A stretch of DNA of 64,000 bases from CAZCZZ01 sp964503335 (GTDB lineage Bacteria; Verrucomicrobiota; Kiritimatiellia; CAIVKH01), in the NCBI GenBank assembly GCA_964503335.1, contig CAZCZZ010000002.1, forward strand, positions 1 through 64,000, in the 5' to 3' direction. Below the pieces are notes generated by a model. That model saw only the letters and a list, made by a program, of their open reading frames with translations. It was not told the DNA's origin and did not search any database. Numbering within the stretch: the stretch's first letter is position 1; each line of letters starts with the position of its first letter. This document shows, one piece after another, positions 35,069 to 44,700 of the stretch. Both the position numbers and the translations under genes were made by a program.

Positions 35069-37362
35069 ACAGCACTGTAGAAGGATCTGCACGGCCCAAG
35101 CGATGGGAGACGGCGGTTTTTGTCGTCATCCTGCTGGCCGCGCTTGCCGCACGCGTGGCGGGGGCGTGGCATATGCGCTGCATTACCGATCCCGATAGCA
35201 GCGTCGTGGCGTTGATGGTCAAGCACATGGCGCTGGCCATGGACTTCCCCATCTTCTTCTACGGCCAGCTCTACATGGGAAGCTTCGAGCCAGCGGTTAG
35301 CGCATTCCTCTGCAAGATCTTCGGCGTCAGTGGATTCATGGTGAACCTCGGGACGGCGCTCGTGGCGGTCTTCCTGATCCCGGTCGTTTATGCGTGGGGG
35401 CGTGATGCGGGCGGACCGGCGGCAGGCCTTTCGGCCGCGGCGTTCTGCATCGTGGGGTCGCCTGCCTTCTTCGCATTTCAATACAATCCGCGTGGCGGCT
35501 ACGCAGCGGTGATCGTGCTCGGAGCCCTGGTTCTCTGGATGGCGGGACGCATCGCGTCGGATTATCGCGCCGGATACAAGCCCGGCAGTTTCATGTTGGG
35601 GCTGGCGGCTGGATTCGGCTGGTGGGACGACCCGCTCATTGCCATGGCCCTTGTCGCAGCGTGTGTTGTCCTGCTCATCGGGCTTCGAACCAAGGCGTTG
35701 ATGCCCGGGTTCTGGTTTCCAGGCCTTATAGGCTTCTTTCTCGGCGGGTCCCCATTCTGGATCTGGAACGCCTGCCATGAATGGGCGGGCATCGTGGCGT
35801 TGTTGAATGTAGAGAGTCGCCCGTTATCGGAAGGTGCGACGGCTTTCGTGGACCGCGCGCAGCGGGCCATCGGACTCGCGGGTCTCCCTCCGTATGCGTG
35901 GTGGGCTGCGTTGCTCCTGTTTGCGTCGTCTGCCCTGTGCGCCATTTCGCGCGTCGCCACGCTCGTGAAGAGGCGGACCTTGGATGTGTCGGACACGGCG
36001 ATTCTGTCCGCCCTCGCGATGCTGGCGTCCGCATTCCTGATCTTCGGCACATCGCAGTTCTCAAAGGAGAACACCGCCCGCTACCTGTTGCCCATGGTGC
36101 CCGCGATGGCCGTGCTCGTGGGCGTGCTCGTCGCGGCCTGCGCGAAGCGCCACATCGCCCTGACGGTTCTTCCCCTGGGCGCGGTCATTCTCTTGCAGGC
36201 GCGGACTCCGCAAATCGTGGCCAGGGATGATGATTACGCGGCGGTTGTCCGCACGATAGTGCCGATGTTTCAGGAAGCGTTGCCGAAGCTGGGAATCCGA
36301 ACGGTGTATGTAACGTTCCGCGAGTATCCGCTCAACTTTCACACAGACGAAGCCACAGACTTTCCGCTGATCGATCACGAACGATCCTCACGTTTGGTTG
36401 AGCGCGCGGAAAGCGACCCGTCGCCTGCGTTCATGGCTATTCACAAGGAATTGATGGCTCTCCTTTCGATGGCGGGAGGTTCTTGCGACAGGGTTGATCT
36501 TGGCGGGCTGTTACTCCTCCACAACCTGCGTCCTCCGCCCGTCGCATGGACTCCGCTTCCGCCAGACACGATTCGCGGCGGTTCGACATCCGACGGGGCA
36601 AGCGACGCGCGCGATGTGACCGATCTTCGACGGGGCACGTACTGGTATTTCCGTCGCGATCAGGACCGGAGGAAGTGGGCGGAGATCCATTTGGACGGTC
36701 CGCGCGATATCTGCGGGCTGCGGATGGTTTGCCCGGAGGTAAAATTGACGCCCGGAATGTGGAGCATCGAAGGTCGGCTCGAGGACGGCACATGGAAGCC
36801 GCTGCTCCCGGACACGGTCATTCCCGGTTTGTTCTGGTCCGGGCCCCGGCCGCATCTCGCGGGGAGGTATGTGCGGCATGAGGCAAGGTTCGAGACCACG
36901 CGCGTGACGGCGTTGCGACTTGGTTTTCCCACCGCGCCGAAGACGCCGCGATGGGGAATCTCCGGGCTGGAAGTGTTCGCTCCGGGCGAGGCCCTTGCGC
37001 CGGAGTCCCCGGAACAGGTGTCCTCGTTGATTGCCACGCTCCGGCTGCGCCGCATTCGGTCGTTGTACGCCGATCGCTGGATCGCAAACGAAGTCTGGCA
37101 TCGTTCAGCAGGGACGATTGCTACATCGCGCGAGGAGCCGCGCAGGGTGGGAGAGCGCGGTCCGGAACGTCCTGTCATGGGGGAAACCGGCGGGCTTGGC
37201 GTGCTCGTTCGAAAGGACGGAGCCCCGCTGACGCGCAGCGTATTCAGCCAGTCGTCATTGCGCTTCGAAGAGACGGAGATTGGACCGTGGATCCTCTTCG
37301 ATCGCTTCAGCGGGTCCGCGACGAACGTGGAGTGGGCGGGGTTCGCCGCGATGCTCAAGTAA
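35065..37362 (+). CDS. Polytopic membrane protein, GT-C glycosyltransferase-like
   Basis: 765 residues. About ten hydrophobic helices span residues 15-390; after helix 1 comes CITDPDSSVVALMVKHM and then FFYGQLYMGSFEP, matching the acidic first-loop motif of PMT-like GT-C enzymes. The remaining 370 residues form a soluble, probably periplasmic, domain. It overlaps the preceding membrane protein gene (ATGA). The gene ends 3 bp from the convergent dciA gene, leaving no room for an independent terminator. Confidence 0.72.
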   Translation: MNSTVEGSARPKRWETAVFVVILLAALAARVAGAWHMRCITDPDSSVVALMVKHMALAMDFPIFFYGQLYMGSFEPAVSAFLCKIFGVSGFMVNLGTALVAVFLIPVVYAWGRDAGGPAAGLSAAAFCIVGSPAFFAFQYNPRGGYAAVIVLGALVLWMAGRIASDYRAGYKPGSFMLGLAAGFGWWDDPLIAMALVAACVVLLIGLRTKALMPGFWFPGLIGFFLGGSPFWIWNACHEWAGIVALLNVESRPLSEGATAFVDRAQRAIGLAGLPPYAWWAALLLFASSALCAISRVATLVKRRTLDVSDTAILSALAMLASAFLIFGTSQFSKENTARYLLPMVPAMAVLVGVLVAACAKRHIALTVLPLGAVILLQARTPQIVARDDDYAAVVRTIVPMFQEALPKLGIRTVYVTFREYPLNFHTDEATDFPLIDHERSSRLVERAESDPSPAFMAIHKELMALLSMAGGSCDRVDLGGLLLLHNLRPPPVAWTPLPPDTIRGGSTSDGASDARDVTDLRRGTYWYFRRDQDRRKWAEIHLDGPRDICGLRMVCPEVKLTPGMWSIEGRLEDGTWKPLLPDTVIPGLFWSGPRPHLAGRYVRHEARFETTRVTALRLGFPTAPKTPRWGISGLEVFAPGEALAPESPEQVSSLIATLRLRRIRSLYADRWIANEVWHRSAGTIATSREEPRRVGERGPERPVMGETGGLGVLVRKDGAPLTRSVFSQSSLRFEETEIGPWILFDRFSGSATNVEWAGFAAMLK

Positions 37363-37365
37363 GCA

Positions 37366-37797
37366 TCACCGGCGCGTGTTCGCGTCGAATCCATCCGGAT
37401 CGAGTTGGAGCCGGATCGATTTGATCTTGTTGGCCCCAAAACGCTGCTGGATCGCGGCGAGCATTTCCTTCTGCCCGAAGCGGGACAGTTCGGCGAGCCA
37501 GGCGGAGTGGCGCACAAAGACATAGAGCACACCGCGCTGGATGCGTCCGGGCCGGGCATGCTTGGCCACGCTCTGGCCGACGATTTCAACCCAATCCGAT
37601 TCCAGCGTATGTTCCCAGAGTCGATCCTCCAGGCCGAACTCGCGGAGCAGGGCGGGGACGACTTGTTTCAGGGGCGACGCCTCTCGCTCGGTCAGCGGCG
37701 GCTTTTCATCCTCCGGGAGCTGAAAGCGTTCCTTCTGTACGCTCCATTGTCCGCGCGAAAGGCGACGCTTCTGTTTCGGTATAGGTTGGTCGGCCAT
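37366..37797 (-). CDS. dciA: DciA-like replicative helicase loader (DUF721)
   Basis: 143 residues. Residues 45-143 form a DUF721 domain: VVPALLREFGLEDRLWEHTL, then DWVEIVGQSVAKHARP and RIQRGVLYVFVRHSAWLAEL, the W-x-x-IVG-x-x-x-A-x-H-x-P and VRHSAWAQEL signatures. DciA is the ancestral bacterial loader of DnaB helicase. The N-terminus is basic and probably disordered. Confidence 0.85.
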   Translation of the reverse strand: MADQPIPKQKRRLSRGQWSVQKERFQLPEDEKPPLTEREASPLKQVVPALLREFGLEDRLWEHTLESDWVEIVGQSVAKHARPGRIQRGVLYVFVRHSAWLAELSRFGQKEMLAAIQQRFGANKIKSIRLQLDPDGFDANTRR

Positions 37798-37870
37798 GGA
37801 TACAGATTAGCCGGAAACCGGCGAATGAGAAGTCCGCACAGGGAGCGCAGAAACAAGAGAAGATCCTGAT

Positions 37871-37961
37871 TTAACCGCGGAGTGCGCTGAGGTCGCAGAG
37901 AGGGGGGAAGGGGTTCTTAACATGAATAGACCTCCGCGTTCTCTGCGCTCTCCGCGGTTAA
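37871..37961. repeat. Inverted repeat of the AACCGCGGAG family
   Basis: Arms of 21 bp (TTAACCGCGGAG.. and ..CTCCGCGGTTAA) with two mismatches flank a 49-bp spacer. A further GATCCTGA/TCAGGATC pair extends the structure to about 37,862-37,978. The CGGAG-plus-GCAGAG style is a common unexplained intergenic repeat in environmental bacteria. Confidence 0.7.
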
Positions 37962-37984
37962 GGTCCTTTTTCAGGATCGGGGCT

Positions 37985-38197
37985 TTAGTTCGAAGAAGTG
38001 CGGCGGGAGCCGTATTTCAGCATCCAATCGACCCGGGCGCGTTCCCAGCCGATGTCGTAGCCCGCCTTTTCGCTCTCGTACCACTTGTGGAGAAGGATTT
38101 CCCGCTTCATCTCCTCCCAGCGCTGAAAAAGGAGCGTGCCATGAACCCACGAGTCCACTGCGTCACCCTCTTCCGAGATTCGGCGATCACAACCCAT
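37985..38197 (-). CDS. Small conserved-looking protein of unknown function
   Basis: 70 residues from the ATG at 38,197, which follows AGGAAAGG at suitable spacing. The C-terminal half (REILLHKWYESEKAGYDIGW, then ERARVDWMLKYG) matches a pattern, K-W-x-x-SE-x-x-G-x-D-x-G-x-x-x-A-x-x-DW, that I have seen in short bacterial proteins of unknown function. No catalytic motif. The frame is open up to 38,245, but those codons look non-coding. Confidence 0.6.
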   Translation of the reverse strand: MGCDRRISEEGDAVDSWVHGTLLFQRWEEMKREILLHKWYESEKAGYDIGWERARVDWMLKYGSRRTSSN

Positions 38198-38355
38198 GCC
38201 ACTCACCCTTTCCTGCCCCCCGAGCGCAGGTACGAGAACATGCACAGACTTCTAGTAAGAAACTAACGCCGCGGGCGGGGGCGCGTCAAGGTGGCAGCAC
38301 GGCTTCGGCGGTGCGGTTTGGGCAACATGCGCGACACGCGACGCTTACATTCGCC

Positions 38356-39546
38356 TTACGTGTCCACGTGGGCGATCAGGCCGCACAGGTACTCCGATTC
38401 GGGGAACGCGGCGAGGATGGGGTGGTCGCCGGGCTGGTGGAGCGACTCGATGACGCGGACGGTCTTCCGCGAGTCCTCCGCCGCCCATGCGAGCGAGCGC
38501 ATCAGGTCATCGCGATGGATCAATCCCGAGCACGAGAAGGTGGCGAGAATGCCGCCGGGCGTCAGCAGCTTGATGGCCAGTAACTGGATATCCTTGTACG
38601 CGCGAAGGCCTTTCTCCACCTGCGACTTGTTCACGACGAAGCGGGGCGGATCGAGGATGATCATGTCGAACGTCTGACGCGAATCGCGGAAGCGACGGAG
38701 CGCTTCGGGGACATCGGCATCCTTATAGGTGTACGGCGTCGCGATCCCGTTCTTCGCCATGTGCTGTTCAGCTCGGGCGAGAGCATCCTTGGACACGTCC
38801 AGACCCGTGATTTCCGAAGCGCCCGCCTTCGCGGCCAGCACCTCGAAGGCGCCGGTATAGCAGTACGCGCTGAGCACGCGTCGACCATCGGCAAACGACG
38901 CCACGCGCCGACGATTCTCGCGCTGGTCGAGGTAGTAGCCCGTCTTCTGTCCGCCCGCGACATCGACGTCAAACAGCGCGCCGTTCTCCCGGATTGTGAC
39001 GGGTGCGTCGCCGATCGGTGCGACGGGCGGAAGCATCTCCGTGGTCAGGCCTTCGCGTTCCTCCGCGTCCTTCTCGACAGCGATGTGGAACGCGTGAAGC
39101 CCGGTGGACTTCGTCAATTCGTCGAGGATGGCGGGAAGGTGCGGGACAAGGGCGCGGGCGCTGAGGCGGATGGAGAGCGTGGATGCGTAGCGATCCACGA
39201 TGAGGCCGGAGAGGCCGTCCGACTCCGAGAAGACCAGGCGATACGAATCGGTGTCGGCGCGATCCTTGAACAAAGACTTACGCAGCGCGACCGCGGAAGC
39301 GACGCGGCGGCGGAGCAGGTCCGCGTCCAGCGCTTCGTCCTGGTCGCGGGTGAAAACGCGGACGGAGAGATTGGATTCGGGATGAACGAAGCCACGCGCG
39401 ATCCAGCCGCCGGATTGATCGAGGACGTCAACGACATCGCCCGGGCTCAGATCAGCCGATCCGCCTTCGACGGCTCCGGAGAAGATCCACGGATGTCCAT
39501 GTTGAACCGGCTTCTCACGTCCTGCCTTTAAGCGCACACTCTTCAT
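38356..39546 (-). CDS. rlmI: RlmI-like 23S rRNA (cytosine-5)-methyltransferase
   Basis: 396 residues from the ATG at 39,546; the frame continues upstream into an inverted-repeat element and that part is rejected. Residues 1-75 are a PUA RNA-binding domain (KAGREKPVQHGHPWIFSGAV). The Rossmann methyltransferase has YCYTGAFEV as the SAM-binding loop, ITGLDVSKDAL, and DPPRFVV as motif IV, followed by TFSCSGLI, whose Cys is the expected m5C nucleophile. RlmI modifies C1962 of 23S rRNA in Escherichia coli; paralogues of the same architecture exist, so the exact target is inferred. Confidence 0.82.
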   Translation of the reverse strand: MKSVRLKAGREKPVQHGHPWIFSGAVEGGSADLSPGDVVDVLDQSGGWIARGFVHPESNLSVRVFTRDQDEALDADLLRRRVASAVALRKSLFKDRADTDSYRLVFSESDGLSGLIVDRYASTLSIRLSARALVPHLPAILDELTKSTGLHAFHIAVEKDAEEREGLTTEMLPPVAPIGDAPVTIRENGALFDVDVAGGQKTGYYLDQRENRRRVASFADGRRVLSAYCYTGAFEVLAAKAGASEITGLDVSKDALARAEQHMAKNGIATPYTYKDADVPEALRRFRDSRQTFDMIILDPPRFVVNKSQVEKGLRAYKDIQLLAIKLLTPGGILATFSCSGLIHRDDLMRSLAWAAEDSRKTVRVIESLHQPGDHPILAAFPESEYLCGLIAHVDT

Positions 39547-39567
39547 GCGCCGGACTTTCCAACGATT

Positions 39568-39673
39568 GGAAGGGGTAAGTCGAGATTCGAAATGCGCGAT
39601 TTGAGATTCGAAACAGGAAGGTCGGATTTCGCATCTCAAATCTCGGATTTCGCATCTCAATTTTATCCCTTCC
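39568..39673. repeat. Inverted-repeat element of GAGATTCGAAAT units
   Basis: Outer ends GGAAGGGGTAA/TTATCCCTTCC flank internal copies of GAGATTCGAAA and TTTCGCATCTC, giving an imperfect hairpin of about 106 bp in the divergent space between the methyltransferase and the CBM20 gene. Confidence 0.65.
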
Positions 39674-39741
39674 CTCATCATGGATTTCATGCCATATGAG
39701 GCGCAACTTTAACGGTTATGTCTTGAGGCCCGGAGGTAGCC

Positions 39742-40089
39742 ATGGCGGAGACGAAGCGACGCAAGAAGGATCGAACGGTTATCTTTGAAGTAAAGACGCA
39801 GACACCCCTCTCAGTCGGTGAGCAGGTTTTTGTGACCGGCAACCTGCAGGCGCTGGGCAACTGGCGTCCGGACGGTTTCCCGCTCACGCGGATGGGCGAG
39901 AACGCCTGGTCGGGTGCGGCCATCCTTCCGAACCAGGAAGTGGTGGAGTACAAGATCACCCGCGGGTCATGGGATACCGAGGAAGTGCTTGAGAGTGGTT
40001 ACGCGCCGGAGAACTCCGTCCTCAAGGCGGGCGGGGACACGACGGTGCGCAAGACGGTGGTGTCGTGGCTCGACAAGGTGAGGCGCTAG
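39742..40089 (+). CDS. Stand-alone CBM20 starch-binding protein
   Basis: 115 residues, essentially one CBM20 domain: FEVKTQTPLSVGEQVFVTGN, LQALGNWRPDGFPLT, then W in NAWSGAAILP and VEYKITRG, the conserved beta-sandwich pattern with the LGNW starch-binding signature. No signal peptide is visible (the N-terminus MAETKRRKKDR is basic and polar), so it is predicted to be cytoplasmic, perhaps binding glycogen. It lies 1.7 kb upstream of a pair of amylases, consistent with alpha-glucan metabolism. The ATG is preceded by a purine-rich GGAGG at short spacing. Confidence 0.8.
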   Translation: MAETKRRKKDRTVIFEVKTQTPLSVGEQVFVTGNLQALGNWRPDGFPLTRMGENAWSGAAILPNQEVVEYKITRGSWDTEEVLESGYAPENSVLKAGGDTTVRKTVVSWLDKVRR

Positions 40090-40188
40090 GGCTGCTCGAG
40101 GCGAAACCTGCGGCGCTTGACCCGATGTGGGGCAGTACATAGACTGCGCGCTCAATTTTTAGAGAAGAAGTAACGAGGAGATCTTTAG

Positions 40189-40914
40189 ATGTCTACGGAT
40201 GCAGTTGAAAAAGTGACCAGTGCCGGCGCGACAGGTTCAGCGGATCATGCAGCGCTCCTGTTCGAACTCGAGAATGTCGCCACGGACGGTTTGCAGGTGC
40301 GCCTCGCTGTCGCCAAGTCGTTGATTGAAAAGGCGGGTGGCACGTTCAACCAGCTCTACTTCATCCGTCACGCCCTCCACAACCGCCCCGAGATTTCCGC
40401 CGCCGGACTTATCCAGTCGTGTGGCGCGAAGGGTATCGATGCAGCCACGTTTGCCGCGAAAGTCCGCGAAGGAGTGGCTTCGAAGCTCGCCTCGCATGCG
40501 TCACTTGCGCCCGGCTTGGAGAAGCTCATTCGTGCGGCAAGCTCGCGAGGTATGGCCGTCGGAACGATCTCCGCCCTTCCCGAAGCCGTCGCGACAGCAC
40601 TCATGTCCCAGCTTGGCCTGGATGATCTCGGCGTGAAACTGCAAGTCGTGAAGGAAGACGACGACAAGACCTTCCCGCGCGCCGACCTCTGGATCAAACT
40701 CGTTCGTTCGCTTGGCAAGGCGCCCCGCGCCAGCCTCGTGGTCGTGGCAAGCCGCCTCGGCTGCAAGTCCGCGTTGGCCGCCGGCACCCGCTGCCTCGCG
40801 GTACCCCATGCCCTCTGCGGTCATGAGGATTACGGCGGAGCCGACTTGATCATGGACGCGTGGGACGAGGTCAGCTCGAAAGAGATCCTCGACGTCACGG
40901 TTCCCGCGAAGTAA
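40189..40914 (+). CDS. HAD-like fold protein with degenerate active site
   Basis: 241 residues with an excellent ribosome site (GAGGAG, eight bases upstream). The overall order resembles HAD phosphatases of the beta-phosphoglucomutase type: motif I position LLFELENVATDG, cap helices, motif II position GTISAL, motif III region FPRADLWIKL and motif IV region VVVASRLGCKSALAAGTR. The nucleophile and general acid of DxD are replaced by ELE, the lysine of motif III is not in place and the acidic residues of motif IV are missing. It is therefore likely a non-catalytic homologue with a binding or regulatory role. It sits next to mazG. Confidence 0.65.
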   Translation: MSTDAVEKVTSAGATGSADHAALLFELENVATDGLQVRLAVAKSLIEKAGGTFNQLYFIRHALHNRPEISAAGLIQSCGAKGIDAATFAAKVREGVASKLASHASLAPGLEKLIRAASSRGMAVGTISALPEAVATALMSQLGLDDLGVKLQVVKEDDDKTFPRADLWIKLVRSLGKAPRASLVVVASRLGCKSALAAGTRCLAVPHALCGHEDYGGADLIMDAWDEVSSKEILDVTVPAK

Positions 40915-40929
40915 CGCCCGGAACGGCTC

Positions 40930-41754
40930 ATGTCCGCCAACGCGTCAGGAGGCTCTGGTGTGCAACCACCCTCCCGCGACGCGAAACCCATCGATCGCCT
41001 TGTCGAGGTCATGCGCATCCTGCGTGGACCTCAAGGGTGTCCGTGGGACCACAAGCAGACCCTCCAGTCGCTCAAGAATCATCTCGTCGAAGAAAGCCAC
41101 GAGGTGCTCGACGCGATCGACGGCGGCGACCGCACCAAGCTCTGCGAGGAACTCGGCGATCTTCTGCTTCAGGTTGTCTTCCAGGCCCAGATCTGCACCG
41201 AGGAAAAGAGCTTCACGTTCGACGATGTCGCTACGTCCATCGTCGAGAAGCTGATCCGTCGCCACCCCCACGTCTTCGGCGATACGAAGGTCTCCGGATC
41301 CGACGAAGTGCTGAAGAATTGGGAACAGATCAAGAAGTCGGAGCAGGGCGACAAACCGCGCGGCACGCTCGATGGGATTCCGAAAAGCCTGCCCGCGCTT
41401 CACAAAGCCAATCTCGTCCAGCAACGCGTCGCCCGCGTCGGGTTCGACTGGGAAAACGTCGATGGCGCGCTCGACAAGCTGGATGAGGAAGTCGCGGAGG
41501 TTCGCGAGGCGGTGAAGACCGCCGACGAGAAACAGATCGGCGATGAGTTGGGTGATGTCCTCTTCGCCGCTGTCAACGTCTCGCGTTTCTTCGGTAAGAA
41601 TCCCGAAGACCTTCTCCACGGCACGATCTCGAAATTCACGCGCCGCTTCGAACACATCGAGAACGTCGTGCAATCCCGCGGCAAGAAACTCTCCGACTGC
41701 TCCCTCGCCGAACTCGACGCGATCTGGGAAGACGCGAAGACGCGCGAGGGTTAA
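40930..41754 (+). CDS. mazG: Nucleoside triphosphate pyrophosphohydrolase MazG
   Basis: 274 residues. Two all-alpha MazG domains: the first with CPWDHKQTLQSLKNHLVEES and CEELGDLLLQVV (E-E-x-x-E plus E-x-x-D metal ligands), the second with DEEVAEVREAV and GDELGDVLFAAVN. MazG hydrolyses NTPs and dNTPs to NMP and PPi, and is linked to house-cleaning and (p)ppGpp control. The ATG at 40,930 lies 15 bp after the degenerate HAD gene, so the two are probably co-transcribed. Confidence 0.92.
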   Translation: MSANASGGSGVQPPSRDAKPIDRLVEVMRILRGPQGCPWDHKQTLQSLKNHLVEESHEVLDAIDGGDRTKLCEELGDLLLQVVFQAQICTEEKSFTFDDVATSIVEKLIRRHPHVFGDTKVSGSDEVLKNWEQIKKSEQGDKPRGTLDGIPKSLPALHKANLVQQRVARVGFDWENVDGALDKLDEEVAEVREAVKTADEKQIGDELGDVLFAAVNVSRFFGKNPEDLLHGTISKFTRRFEHIENVVQSRGKKLSDCSLAELDAIWEDAKTREG

Positions 41755-41762
41755 TCACGTCT

Positions 41763-44700
41763 CTAGGGCAACCGCACCCGGACCCGATAGGTGCCCTGAC
41801 CTGCGCTGTTCGTATCCAGCAGACTCAAGTTGCCACCGGTTCCCGGAAGGTTCTGTTGCAACGTCAGCCATCCGTTTGTGTTGTCGGGTGAGGGCAGGGC
41901 TTCCACGGCATAGAAGCGGTTGGAGGTGCTCGGCCATGCAACCTGTACACCGGTTTGCAGTGCTATGCTCTCAATGTGGAGGAATGAAGCTGAGTTTGTG
42001 GGATCGGATCCCGCCACGTACTCGCCGTAGTTGTTGAGACCGTCCCCGTCCGCGTCATCGGTTGCCTGGGTCTGGTCGGCATCCTGCCCTGTGGCGTGAT
42101 CGAAGTGGCCGAGCATCCACCAGTTCGGCGTTCCGTCGCCGTCCGAGTCGACTTCTCCGATGCGGCGTACCTGAATACCCGAAGCCCGCGCATTGTTGAC
42201 CTGCGACAGGAAATCCATGGCGAGTTGGGCGTCGGACACGGCGCTGGTGAACACAAGGCTGACAGGCGAATTCATCGCGCCGGCCTCGGCGAAGATGTCG
42301 AAGAGCGACAGCACTTGTTGTCCTTCGATGCGAAGATCGAATGTGCGCTGGTTGGGCGCACCGAACGTGGTCTCTGCTTCGAGCAGCGTGATTTCGTAGA
42401 GACCTTCGGGACAGTCGAAGAGATAGCCGAAGCCGCTGTTCGACGACTGGGCGTATCGCTCATCCCGATACAGGGCCTGGGCTTCAGCGCAAATGCCCGA
42501 AATGGTGTTTGCGCTCTGCCCGGCGTTGCCGCCTGTGTGGCCGAATGCACCGAACGCGTAAGGGCGATCGCCAACCCACACGTGGCTGTCGCAGTTCGTC
42601 ACGTCCGACGGGCTGCCGGGACTGATACGCACCGTGTAGTCGCCGGGCACGTTAAAGAAGCGGACTGACACCGAGGCGTTCGTGGACTTGAGCGAAGAGG
42701 TGTCGGACGCGCGGGCAGACAACACATGCGTCCCATTGAGAAAATTCGCTGAATCCACGGCGAAGGACCACGACGTCGTACCATTGGCTGGATGCCAGCT
42801 TCCTCCGTCGAATCGGAGCTCAACCGTCTGCACCGCGGCGTTGTCGGTCGCCGTGCCCGTGATCGTAAGAGGGCCAGTGATGGTGGATCCGGAGGCGGGT
42901 GTTCCGATCGAGACGGTGGGCGGGACGTTGTCCGTGAGTCCGGACGAAGCCGTGACGAAGAACGTCTCAAACGGGGCGAAGAACGCATTCGTCGATACCG
43001 AATCGAAAGCGTTCGTCGCGAGCTTGATGACATTGGTAGACAGATTTGCGAACCCGAATCCGCCCGGCGTGAAGGTCATCTCCGTGCGCTGTGCGTTCCA
43101 TCCGAAGGTGCCGCTCACGGAAGGGGTCACCGAGAACGAGGCTTGCACGGCATTCGTATCCATCGGCTTGCTGAAGCGCAGGGTCACCGCATTGGACGGT
43201 GCGATGCCGCTCGCAGCGTGTGCGGGAACCTGGCTAGTCACCACGGGGTCCAGTGGTTTCCAGAGCGACGAGGCGATGAACATCTTGTACGAGGTGGCCG
43301 AGACTTGGATTGGTGGCGTGCTCGTTGCGGCCGTGACGGTGATCGTCTCGTTCGTGTTGAACAGATTCACCATGACCGTGCCTGGTGCATAGAAGGACGA
43401 GCGGTTTGTCAGTGTCTGCGTCGAGGCCGCGGTGTTGAGCACGACAAGAACCTCCTCATTCGTCGTGCGGCGTGCGTAGGCGAAAATGCCGGGGCCGCCG
43501 GGCGTGTTCCAGCGGTTGATGTGGGTGCCGGTGCGGAGCGACGGATAAAGGCGGCGGAAGTTGTTGAGCTTCGCGACATGGAGGAAGGAGCTCTTCGTCA
43601 TGTCGAAATTGTCGCCGAGCGACGGTCCCTGCTCGTAGAGGCCGTCAAACATATCCTCGCGATTGTTCGGGTCGCCACCGCCGTTGAAGTGCTGCTCGGT
43701 GCCGTAATAAAGACAGGGAATGCCGCGCGACGTGTAGAGGAACGTCAGCGCATTCTGCAGGCGACCGACGTTGTTGTTGGCGAGCCCGCCGCTGAGGAAC
43801 CGGTCGTTGTCGTGGTTGTCGAGGAAGGTGACCAGACGGTCCTGTGCCGTGGAGTCGTAGTTTCCCGCGAGCGCGGTGTAGCGGTCCTCGATCTGCTTGG
43901 TGTTGCCTGAAGCCGTGGCGAAGACGCTGTTCAGCTTGTAATAGAGCGGATAGTCGACGACGGATTCCATGGCGAAGGGGCCGCCGGCCTTCGTGCCTGT
44001 GTAGGAGCCGCACTTGGCATCGGACTGATCAAAGACCTCGCCGAACTGGAAGAAGTTGGTCTTGCCCATCTGTCGCGCTGCGGCGCGAATCTCGCCACCG
44101 AAGTGCTGCCAAAAGCCCATGTCCACATGCTTCACGGTGTCGATGCGGAAGCCGTCGAGATCCGCCTGCTCGATCCAGTATGAATAGATGTCCACGAGGT
44201 TGGACCGGACCGCGAGCGTCTCGGTCTTCAAGTCGTCGAGCCCCCGCAAGTCGCCAAGAATTTGCTCAGGATCGGAATACGTACCGATGTCGCCGAAGTT
44301 GTGGAAGAAGCCGGTCTGGGTGAAGGGCTCCGGATACTGGATGTCGCCGGCCCATTGCAGGTTGTAACCGCCCGGATTGTAGGCGGGAAATCCCGCGTTA
44401 GCGCTGTTGATGATGCGGCCTGCGTGGTTGGCGACGATGTCGAGGACCACCTTGATGCCGCGGTCGTGCGCGGCGGACGTGAAGCTCACGAGGTCGTTGC
44501 TGGAACCCAGTTGCGGCGCGAGTGCGTAGAAGTTGTAGGCGCTGTAGCCGTGATAGGCGCGGTTGGATGTGTTGTGCGGGATGGGAGTGATCCAGATCGC
44601 TGTCGCGCCGAGCGCTTTGATGTAGTCCAGCTTCTTCTCCACGCCCTGCAGATCACCGCCGTGAAGCCTCGCGCCATTCGCGGGCTCATAGCCGGAGAAG

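Noticed and set aside
32894..35092. 732-residue open frame on the minus strand opposite the first membrane protein gene
   Set aside because: Its translation is almost all Arg, His, Glu, Asp and Gln without secondary-structure pattern, whereas the plus strand encodes clear membrane helices; it is a GC-bias shadow.
39547..39690. 48-residue N-terminal extension of the RlmI-like protein
   Set aside because: It is translated from the inverted-repeat element and the PUA domain begins at the ATG at 39,546.
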